In this document: positions 52,202 to 59,787 of the stretch, piece by piece
How the letters are laid out: every line of letters starts with the position of its first letter
Position numbering within the stretch: the first letter of the stretch is position 1
DNA from: Arthrobacter sp. NtRootA1
Lineage (GTDB): Bacteria > Actinomycetota > Actinomycetes > Actinomycetales > Micrococcaceae
Direction: 5' to 3'
DNA: 64,000 bases
Assembly: GCF_019976975.1 (NCBI RefSeq)
Contig: NZ_AP024630.1
Location: 1,054,001-1,118,000, forward strand
The notes under the pieces: model-generated
Seen by the model: the letters and a program-made list of their open reading frames with translations, nothing else
The model's database searches: none
Told to the model about the DNA's origin: nothing
Made by a program: the position numbers and the translations under genes

Positions 52202-53056
52202 ATGCCTGCTACTCCGAGCGTTGCCGTCTGCGGCCCGGCCTCGTGGAACCAGCTCATCCTCCTGGACCACCTCCCCGAGCCCGTCCCGCACATGCAGTTC
52301 GCGCGACGCGCTTGGGAGACAGTCGGCGGAACGTCGGCGGGGAAAGCGGTGCACCTTGCCGCTCTGGGCATCGGTGTGCGTTTGTGCTCGCCACTTGGAG
52401 CGGACGACGACGGTGGGCAGATCCTGCGCGCACTGACCAACGCCGGCGTCACCGTAGAAAAGATTTCCTCCGACCGAACTGAGCGCCACGTCAACCTCAT
52501 GACCGACGACGGCAGCCGCGTATCGCTCTACGTCTCCGTGCCGTCCGCCCCGGCCGAGGAGGATCTCGCGACGGCGGCGGCCGTGGTGGCTGCAGCTGAT
52601 CTTGCCGTTATCGACCTGAGTGAGTTTGGCGTCATGCTGCTCGAGCGCGAAGAGATCCACGAGACGCCTGTATGGGTGGACCTTCATGACTACGACGGAT
52701 CCTCGGCATTCCATGAACCCTTTCTGCGTGCGGCCGCTGTGGTGTTCATGAATGACGACAGGACAGACGATCCGTGGGCGCTCATGCATTCCTGCCTTGC
52801 ACGGGGGCCTCGCCTGGCTGTCTGCACACTCGGGGCGGAAGGTGCGGTCGCCTTGGAAGCGGACGGCACCCAGCATGAGGTCCCAGCCGTTCCCGCCGAC
52901 GTGGTGGATACCAACGGGGCAGGCGATGCCTTCATGGCCGGCTTCCTTGCTGCGACCCTGCGGGGCGCACCAGTTTTTGATGCCCTCGAAGCGGCGGCAG
53001 TTCAAGCCCGCGTCGCGATTGAGAGTGAGCATCTGCACCCTGCGCTGGGGCGTTGA
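52202..53056 (+). CDS. PfkB-family carbohydrate kinase
   Basis: 284 residues. Typical blocks: ETVGGTSAGKAVHLAALG for sugar binding, LCSPLGADDDG, and VDTNGAGDAFMAGFLAATL with the catalytic GAGD. It lacks the marks of ribokinase or adenosine kinase, so the substrate is open. ATG 52202 has no ribosome-binding site. It is divergent from the ArsR gene and upstream of the galactoside operon, but 268 bp and a separate promoter lie between. Confidence 0.87.
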   Translation: MPATPSVAVCGPASWNQLILLDHLPEPVPHMQFARRAWETVGGTSAGKAVHLAALGIGVRLCSPLGADDDGGQILRALTNAGVTVEKISSDRTERHVNLMTDDGSRVSLYVSVPSAPAEEDLATAAAVVAAADLAVIDLSEFGVMLLEREEIHETPVWVDLHDYDGSSAFHEPFLRAAAVVFMNDDRTDDPWALMHSCLARGPRLAVCTLGAEGAVALEADGTQHEVPAVPADVVDTNGAGDAFMAGFLAATLRGAPVFDALEAAAVQARVAIESEHLHPALGR

Positions 53057-53190
53057 GTACTGAGTAGAGCTGGTCAAGTCCGATAGTTTCTTACTTTCAT
53101 CGGAAACAAAACTAGCTATGGCCTTCTATTTGCGCGGCATTACGGCTTCATGGAGGTTTGAAAGTCCGAGATTCCCTAATTTTTGGCTGC

Positions 53191-53263
53191 AACAACAGCC
53201 TATAAGTTACTCTCCAGTTTCGGGTAGTGGGCTGTTGTTATTGCGTAAAGTTTACGATACTTT
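53191..53263 (+). promoter_or_regulatory. Promoter/operator region of the GH42 operon
   Basis: TTGTTA (53235-53240) and TACTTT (53258-53263) are 17 nt apart. Between them is the palindrome CGTAAA-G-TTTACG (53244-53256), a LacI-family-like site. Just upstream, AACAACAGCC (53191-53200) and GGCTGTTGTT (53230-53239) form a perfect 10-bp inverted repeat. The segment 53057-53324 has no gene and is AT-richer than its surroundings. Confidence 0.55.
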
Positions 53264-53324
53264 CTCTCTGTGATCTGTGTCGCACTGTGGTTTCCAGGCG
53301 ACCAATGCCTAGCGAAGGACAAAG

Positions 53325-55472
53325 ATGACCATCGACCCTGAGGACTTACGGGCTGCTGAAAAGCGGCTGCATCAACTGCATCGACAACTGGGCGGCATCG
53401 CCTACGGCGGTGATTACAACCCGGAGCAATGGCCGCGCGAGGTCTGGCTTGAGGACGCGAAACTCATGCAGCAGGCCGGGGTGAATCTCGTAACCCTCGC
53501 TGTTTTCTCCTGGAGCCGCCTGGAAACCAGCGACGGCGTCTTCGACTTCGAATGGCTGGACGACGTCATGGATCTGATGCACCAGCACGGTATCGGCGTG
53601 GATCTCGCGACACCGGATGCCGTTCCGCCAGCGTGGCTCGTGGAGCAGTACCCGGACATCATGCCGGAACGTCCCGACGGAACCACGTTCGGCTTCGGAT
53701 CCCGCCAACACTTTGACGTCTCCCACCCCGTGTATAGGGAAAAGTCCTTGGCGCTCGCCGAAAAGATGGGGGAGCGCTACGCACAGCATCCTGCGCTGCG
53801 CATGTGGCATGTAGGAAACGAATACGGGCCTACCTCGTATGGGCCGTGGGCTGAGAAGGCGTTCCGCCAGTGGCTACGGAGAAAGTACTCATCGCTCGAT
53901 GAGCTCAACGAGGCATGGAGCACTGCCGTGTGGGGCCAGATCTACACGGACTGGAACCAGATACGCGTTCCCGCGCAGCCCCGCACGTGGTCCAACCCTT
54001 CCCGACGGCTGGACTTTCACCGCTTCACCTCGGACAGCATGCTGGAACACTTCAAGGCCGAACGGGACGTCCTCAGGCGCCACAGCCCGGACCTGCCGAT
54101 TGTCGCCAATTTCATGCGCTTCTACAAGACCAACGACTACTGGGCATGGGCCGCCCAGGAGGATGCCGCAGCTCTGGATATCTACCCGGATCCCCGTGAA
54201 GATGATGCACACGTCGCCGCCGCGTTGAACTTTGACCTCATGCGTTCCTTGCGTCACGGACAACCGTGGATGGTCATGGAGCAAGCGACTGGCGCTGTGA
54301 GCCAGTGGTCCGTCAACGTCTCCAAGCTTCCAGGCAAGATGCGGCTCGGCTCTTACCAGGCCATCGCGCAGGGTGCCGATTCGATCCTTTTCTTCCAGTG
54401 GCGCCAGGCCAAGGGTGGAACCGAGCGTTACCACTCGGCCATGGTGAACCACGCTGGCCCGAACACCCGCATCTTCCGCGAGGTTTGCGAACTCGGCCAG
54501 GAACTCAAATCCTTGGGCGGCCTCACGGGCACACGGTCCGCAGCCAAGGTGGCGATTGTGTTCGATTGGGACTGTTGGTGGGCATTGGAGCTGGGCAACT
54601 CGCCGCGCTCGGACCTGAACTACACCGAGGAAGTGTTGCGTTTCTACCGCCCGCTGTTCGACGCCAACATCACGGTGGACTTCGTCAATGCCAACAGCGA
54701 GCTGTCCGCGTACAGCCTGGTGATCATGCCGGCCTCGTACTTGCTCACGGACGCCGCCGCTGAAAAGTTCGAAAACTACGTGTCCGACGGCGGCCGACTG
54801 GTGGTCTCTTACCTCTCCGGCATCGTGGACCGGGACAACACAATCCGCTTGGGTGGCTACCCCGGCGCCCTCCGCAACGTGCTGGGCGCGTGGAGCGAAG
54901 AAATGCACCCACTCGCCGGGGACGGTGAACAGGTGAAGCTCTCCACGCTCGACGGCGGTACCTCCTCGGCGAGTTACTGGACAGAGCACTTGCACGCCGA
55001 GACGGCGGACGTCTTGGCCAGTTACTCTTCAGGGCGCCTCGCGGGAGCTCCTGCCATCACGCGCAACAGTTTCGGGCAAGGAACCGCGGTTTACATTTCG
55101 GCCCGCGTCGAGGACGGGCTGCTCAAACAATTGCTCGACGACGAACTTCGAAGCGCAGGCGTGGAACCGGAACTAGCGGCGCCTACGGGAGTCCAGGTCC
55201 GCCGTCGTACTGCCTTGAATCCGGCTGACCTGGGTCATGACGCCGGCGGTTCAGGCACCGGCGGTTCAGGCGACGCCGCCAAAAGTTTCCTCCTGGTGCT
55301 CAACCACAACGATGCGCCATCCCGGGTGAACGTGCTCGACGGCGGGATAGACCGCATCAGTGGACAGCCGATTCGCGGAGAAGTGGAACTTCCAGCGAAC
55401 GGCGTCCTGGTCCTCGAAGAAGTCCCGGTCCTTGAAGAATCGACAGCTAAGGCGGGAAAACCATGGCACTGA
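53325..55472 (+). CDS. Beta-galactosidase, glycoside hydrolase family 42
   Basis: 715 residues, no signal peptide, so cytoplasmic. The GH42 barrel starts with IAYGGDYNPEQWP; acid/base Glu166 is in WHVGNEYGP and the nucleophile Glu319 in MVMEQATG. A trimerisation/flavodoxin-like domain follows at about 410-630, and a beta-sandwich at the end. It contains a short Gly-rich insertion (GGSGTGGSGDA) near 645. First gene of the operon; its end overlaps the permease gene by 10 nt. It would hydrolyse imported beta-galactosides. Confidence 0.95.
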   Translation: MTIDPEDLRAAEKRLHQLHRQLGGIAYGGDYNPEQWPREVWLEDAKLMQQAGVNLVTLAVFSWSRLETSDGVFDFEWLDDVMDLMHQHGIGVDLATPDAVPPAWLVEQYPDIMPERPDGTTFGFGSRQHFDVSHPVYREKSLALAEKMGERYAQHPALRMWHVGNEYGPTSYGPWAEKAFRQWLRRKYSSLDELNEAWSTAVWGQIYTDWNQIRVPAQPRTWSNPSRRLDFHRFTSDSMLEHFKAERDVLRRHSPDLPIVANFMRFYKTNDYWAWAAQEDAAALDIYPDPREDDAHVAAALNFDLMRSLRHGQPWMVMEQATGAVSQWSVNVSKLPGKMRLGSYQAIAQGADSILFFQWRQAKGGTERYHSAMVNHAGPNTRIFREVCELGQELKSLGGLTGTRSAAKVAIVFDWDCWWALELGNSPRSDLNYTEEVLRFYRPLFDANITVDFVNANSELSAYSLVIMPASYLLTDAAAEKFENYVSDGGRLVVSYLSGIVDRDNTIRLGGYPGALRNVLGAWSEEMHPLAGDGEQVKLSTLDGGTSSASYWTEHLHAETADVLASYSSGRLAGAPAITRNSFGQGTAVYISARVEDGLLKQLLDDELRSAGVEPELAAPTGVQVRRRTALNPADLGHDAGGSGTGGSGDAAKSFLLVLNHNDAPSRVNVLDGGIDRISGQPIRGEVELPANGVLVLEEVPVLEESTAKAGKPWH

Positions 55473-56443
55473 GGCTGGACGCTCCACCCGAGGTTGTACC
55501 GGGCGCTGAGCCGAGTAAGCAGAAAAAGCGGCGCATCAAGCCTGGGAGCTGGAAGCTAGCGCTCAAACGGGACTGGCGTCTGTACACACTGTTAGCGCTA
55601 CCACTGGCATACCTCCTCATTTTCAGGTACTTGCCAATGGCCGGGAACGTCATTGCCTTCCGCCAATTTCAGCCTGGCGGCAGCATCTTCGGCGAGAAAT
55701 GGGTGGGTTTCAAATACATCACCCTCTTCATCAACGACCCCAGCTTCTGGCAGGCCTTCCAGAACACGATCGTTCTGGGCATCCTGACGTTGGTGTTCTG
55801 TTTCCCGATGCCCATCATTTTCGCGCTGATGCTCAATGAGCTTCGATCCCAGAAGTTCAAGAAGTTCGTGCAGACTGTGGCTTACCTGCCGCACTTCATG
55901 TCGGTGGTGATCATCGCCGGCATGATCCTGCAGAACTTCTCCATGACTGGCACGGTGAACCAGATCGCTGAATCGCTGTTCGGCAACACAATGAACTTCA
56001 CGCAGGATCCGGGCTGGTTCCGGCCGATGTACATCAGCTCAGAGGTGTGGCAAACGATGGGCTGGGGAGCGATTCTCTACCTGGCCGCGCTCACCCGGGT
56101 GGACGAATCACTGTACGAGGCGGCAAGGATCGACGGCGCCAACAGGTGGCAACAGACCTGGCACGTGACGCTGCCCGCCATCCGGCCGACCATCATCACG
56201 CTGCTGATCCTGAACATCGGCACTTTCATGGCAGTGGGCTTCGAGAAGATCCTGCTCATCTATAACCCGCTCAACTACGCAACGTCAGACGTTATCTCCA
56301 CCTACCTGTACCGGGTGGGCCTTGAATCCAGCAACTTCAGCTATGCGGCGGCGATCGGAATGTTTGAATCCGTCATCGGCCTCACGCTGATCCTCTCAGC
56401 GAACGCGATATCCAAGCGCCTCGCAGGAACGAGCCTGTGGTGA
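55463..56443 (+). CDS. ABC sugar transporter permease, LplB/UgpA-like
   Basis: 326 residues: basic N-terminus (KQKKRRIKPGSWK), then about six membrane helices starting at LYTLLALPLAYLLIFRYLP. The ABC-contact EAA loop is EAARIDGANRWQQTWHVTLP. It overlaps the GH42 gene by 10 nt and the next permease by 4 nt. With the second permease it forms the channel for a sugar or oligosaccharide importer; the ATPase is not encoded here, as is common when a shared MsmX-type ATPase is used. Confidence 0.93.
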   Translation: MALRLDAPPEVVPGAEPSKQKKRRIKPGSWKLALKRDWRLYTLLALPLAYLLIFRYLPMAGNVIAFRQFQPGGSIFGEKWVGFKYITLFINDPSFWQAFQNTIVLGILTLVFCFPMPIIFALMLNELRSQKFKKFVQTVAYLPHFMSVVIIAGMILQNFSMTGTVNQIAESLFGNTMNFTQDPGWFRPMYISSEVWQTMGWGAILYLAALTRVDESLYEAARIDGANRWQQTWHVTLPAIRPTIITLLILNIGTFMAVGFEKILLIYNPLNYATSDVISTYLYRVGLESSNFSYAAAIGMFESVIGLTLILSANAISKRLAGTSLW

Positions 56444-57381
56444 ACAAGACAGCAACCAAGTCCGCTCCTTCTCTGCGTCCTCGCGCTGCCGGCGGTGTCC
56501 TCCTGAAAGACATGAGGGTTTCCACTGGAATGCGGATCTTCAGGGCTTTCAACCTGGTGTTCCTGCTGTTCGTAGTGTTCCTAACGGTCTATCCGTTCCT
56601 GAACATCATCGCGCAGTCGTTCTCCAGCGAAGGGTTCATCAACGCAGGGCAGGTCAACCTGTTCCCGATGGGCTTCAACACCGAGACGTACAAACTGATC
56701 CTGGCCGAGTCCACGTTCTGGACCAACTACGGAAATACCCTGTTGTACACGGTGGTGGCTACCGCGATTTCAATGGTGCTGACCACCTCATTCGCCTACG
56801 CCATTGCCAAGAAAGACCTCAAGGGCCGCAGTGTTTTCATTGGACTCGCCGTCTTCACCATGTTCTTCAACGGCGGGTTGATCCCCAACTACGTGCTCAT
56901 CAGTTCGCTGGGCATGCGGGATTCAATCTGGGCTGTGGTCCTGCCGAATGCCATCAGCGTGTTCAACCTGCTCATCATGAAGTCCTTCTTCGAAAACATG
57001 CCGCGTGAGCTGGAAGAAGCGGCGTCCATCGACGGACTCACTCAATACGGCATCCTCTTCCGGGTGGTGCTCCCACTGAGTAAGGCAATCGTGGCCACCA
57101 TGGTCCTGTTCTACGCGGTCGCAAACTGGAACTCGTGGTTCCAGGCCTTCCTGTACCTGGATAACCCCGACCTCTTTCCGGTCACCATCTACCTCCGCAA
57201 CATGATCGCTGGAGTCACTACTGCAGGCTCCGCCGGCGGGACCGCGGAAAACGTGGGCCAAATCGCGGCCAACATCCAGTCGGTCACCATCGTGCTGACC
57301 GTCATTCCCATCCTTTGTGTCTACCCCTTCGTCCAGAAGTACTTCTTCTCGGGCGTGATGCTCGGTTCCGTCAAGGAATAA
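56440..57381 (+). CDS. ABC sugar transporter permease, YtcP/LplC-like
   Basis: 313 residues with about six helices (FNLVFLLFVVFLTVYPFLNI first). The EAA loop is ELEEAASIDGLTQYGILFRVVLP. The C-terminus YPFVQKYFFSGVMLGSVKE is typical of the LplC/YtcP group. GTG 56440 overlaps the upstream stop; GTG 56437 is equally possible. Partner of the preceding permease and the solute-binding protein after it. Confidence 0.93.
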   Translation: MNKTATKSAPSLRPRAAGGVLLKDMRVSTGMRIFRAFNLVFLLFVVFLTVYPFLNIIAQSFSSEGFINAGQVNLFPMGFNTETYKLILAESTFWTNYGNTLLYTVVATAISMVLTTSFAYAIAKKDLKGRSVFIGLAVFTMFFNGGLIPNYVLISSLGMRDSIWAVVLPNAISVFNLLIMKSFFENMPRELEEAASIDGLTQYGILFRVVLPLSKAIVATMVLFYAVANWNSWFQAFLYLDNPDLFPVTIYLRNMIAGVTTAGSAGGTAENVGQIAANIQSVTIVLTVIPILCVYPFVQKYFFSGVMLGSVKE

Positions 57382-57401
57382 CCCTTATGAAAGGACATCC
57401 A

Positions 57402-59036
57402 ATGATCGCCAAACGAGAGTTCCGCAGAAGAGACTTTCTGGGCCTCGCCTCCGTTGTCACCATCGGGTTGATGATGACCAGCTGCGACTCTGAAGCCGCT
57501 GAGAAGGTTGATACGTCCAAGTCCCGCAATGGTGCGATGGATAGCTTCAAGGTAGGTGACACATTCAAGGCGACGACGCCCTTGTCCTTCACCTTCCTGT
57601 TCTCCGACCAGCCAACCTATCCGTACAAGAAGGACTGGCTGCTCTTCACCAAGATGGCCAGCGACAACAACGTCACGCTGGAACCAACCATCGTTCCCAA
57701 CAGTGATTACGAGCAGAAACGCAGCCTTCTCATCAGTTCCGGCAGCGCTCCGGAGATCATCGCCAAGACCTATCCCGGGCAGGAAGCCGCTTTTGTATCT
57801 GCCGGGGCTGTGCTGCCAGTTAGCGATTACGTGGAACTCATGCCGCACTTCCAAGAGAAGGTCAAGAAGTGGAAGCTCGAACCAGAGATCGAAGCCCTCA
57901 CCCAGGAAGACGGCAAGTACTACGTTCTTCCCGGACTGCACGAGGAACTGTGGCCGGATTATTCTCTGTGCTTCCGTAAGGACGTACTGAAGAAGGAAGG
58001 CCTGGCTGAGCCCACGACGTGGGATGAGTTCCGTGAAGTGCTGCGGTCGCTCAAGAAGACGTATCCCGACGTCGTGCCTTTCTCAGACAGGTTCAAAGGC
58101 GACAGTGTGCTGAACATCGCGGCACCAACCTTTGGCACGGCCGCGGGTTGGGGCCTGGTGGATGGGCTCCTGTTCGATCAGGACAAGAAGGAGTTCGGCT
58201 TTGCTGCAGGATCAGAGAAGTTCAAGGACCTCGTGACCTACTTCAACTCCCTGGTTTCTGAAGGACTGATGGATCCTGAGAGCTTCACCCAAACCGACGA
58301 CTCTGCCATCCAAAAGTTCGTTTCCGGTAAGTCGTTCGTGATCAGTGCCAATTCGCAGAATGTCATTACCTACCGCACCTCCATGGAACAGTCGCTGGGC
58401 ACGGGGAACTTCGAGATCGGCAAGATCACGGTTCCGGGAGGCCCTGCAGGCGACGTCCTCGGTGGCACACGCTTGGAAAACGGCATCATGCTGAACTCGT
58501 CCGTCAAAGACAAGGACAGCTTTGTGGCTCTCATCCAATACATCGACTGGTTGTTCTACAGCGATGCAGGCCAGGAATTCAGCAAGTGGGGCGTTGAGGG
58601 AACAACCTTTACCAAGGAAGGCGGCAAACGGAAGCTGGCAGCCGATATCAACTTCCAGGGTCTCAATCCCGCAGGCACCAAGGACCTGCGGGTGGACTAC
58701 GGATTCTCTGGAGGAAACTTCGCCTACGGCGGCTCGACGGAACTCCTGCACTCCACATTCAACGACGAGGAATTGGCGTTCCAAGAGGCCATGAAATCCA
58801 AAAAGCCACGCCCGGTTGCACCGCCTGTGCCCTTCAACGACGTCGATCGTGAGCAGGCCACGCTGGCGCTCACCCCTCTCAAGGACCACGTCAAGCAGAA
58901 CACTCTCAAGTTCATCACCGGGCAGCGTGCTGTAAGCGAGTTTGGTGCGTACGTCAAAGAGCTCGACAGCAAGGGGCAGAGCAAGTACGTCGAACTCGCA
59001 AACAAGGCATACAAGGCCTACGCGGACAAGAAGTAG
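57402..59036 (+). CDS. Extracellular solute-binding lipoprotein (LplA/YtcQ-like), Tat-type signal
   Basis: 544 residues. The signal peptide has RRRDFLGLAS, a twin-arginine-like motif, and the lipobox MTSC with the lipidated Cys at 28, so the protein is anchored outside the membrane. The mature part shows family-1 binding protein patterns (GLHEELWPDYSLCFRKDVLKK and TWDEFREVL). ATG 57402 is preferred because AAAGGA lies 6-7 nt upstream; ATG 57387 would add five residues. It captures the sugar for the two permeases. Confidence 0.92.
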   Translation: MIAKREFRRRDFLGLASVVTIGLMMTSCDSEAAEKVDTSKSRNGAMDSFKVGDTFKATTPLSFTFLFSDQPTYPYKKDWLLFTKMASDNNVTLEPTIVPNSDYEQKRSLLISSGSAPEIIAKTYPGQEAAFVSAGAVLPVSDYVELMPHFQEKVKKWKLEPEIEALTQEDGKYYVLPGLHEELWPDYSLCFRKDVLKKEGLAEPTTWDEFREVLRSLKKTYPDVVPFSDRFKGDSVLNIAAPTFGTAAGWGLVDGLLFDQDKKEFGFAAGSEKFKDLVTYFNSLVSEGLMDPESFTQTDDSAIQKFVSGKSFVISANSQNVITYRTSMEQSLGTGNFEIGKITVPGGPAGDVLGGTRLENGIMLNSSVKDKDSFVALIQYIDWLFYSDAGQEFSKWGVEGTTFTKEGGKRKLAADINFQGLNPAGTKDLRVDYGFSGGNFAYGGSTELLHSTFNDEELAFQEAMKSKKPRPVAPPVPFNDVDREQATLALTPLKDHVKQNTLKFITGQRAVSEFGAYVKELDSKGQSKYVELANKAYKAYADKK

Positions 59037-59041
59037 TCCTG

Positions 59042-59740
59042 ATGGCAGCCACGAAAGCTGAGTTTGGATCCGGGACCTTGTTCAAGGCAGCTGGAACTGT
59101 GTACGGCATCATGGTTGGCGATGCTTTGCTGGTTCTCGTCAATGCGCTGCTGGTGCTCACTCCGGTGCTGGTTGGCGTCATTGGGCCGTTGGCGTTGATT
59201 TCCCTGATCCTGGCAGGCCCTTCATTCGTGGCTGCCTGTTACGCCTTCAACAGGCTGCTTGCACACGAGGACACCGGAGTTTTCCACGACTTTATGAAGT
59301 CGTACCGCAGTAACTTTGGCCAGGCGTTGGTGGTTTGGCTTCCGTACCTCGCGCTCCTTGCGGTCATTGCTTTCAACCTGAGTGTCCTGCCCGGGAACCT
59401 GGGATCTGGCCCAGGAACCAGCCCAGTGCAGATCGCTGCCCGGATAGGGTTGTTGGGCGTCGGAGTCTTAGTGGCTACCGCTGCGGTAAATGCTTTGCTC
59501 CTGTTGTCCCGGTTCGCCTTCCGTAGCAGCGACATCTATCGGCTCTCCCTTTACACCCTGGGTGCGCAGCGGCGGGTGTCCCTGGGCAGCGCCGGAATCA
59601 TTTTTATTTCAGGATTCGTGCTGATGGCCACTACTGCTTGGCTGATCCTGTTTGTTGCGGGCTTGCTGGTCTATCTGGTCTGCATGAACTCCCGTCCGCT
59701 CCTCAAGTTTGTTGAGGCCAAGTTCGCGACAGCCGAATAG
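59042..59740 (+). CDS. DUF624/YesL-family membrane protein
   Basis: 232 residues with about five hydrophobic helices (GIMVGDALLVLVNALLVLTP; GPLALISLILAGPSFVAACY; ALVVWLPYLALLAVIAF and two near the C-terminus). YesL proteins accompany LplB/YtcP-type importers in Bacillus sugar operons. It starts 5 nt after the binding-protein stop, closing the operon. Role in transport is unproven. Confidence 0.85.
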   Translation: MAATKAEFGSGTLFKAAGTVYGIMVGDALLVLVNALLVLTPVLVGVIGPLALISLILAGPSFVAACYAFNRLLAHEDTGVFHDFMKSYRSNFGQALVVWLPYLALLAVIAFNLSVLPGNLGSGPGTSPVQIAARIGLLGVGVLVATAAVNALLLLSRFAFRSSDIYRLSLYTLGAQRRVSLGSAGIIFISGFVLMATTAWLILFVAGLLVYLVCMNSRPLLKFVEAKFATAE

Positions 59741-59787
59741 GCAGCATTCGATACCCCCATCATGACCTTTCCCTGTCTGAGGCACTT

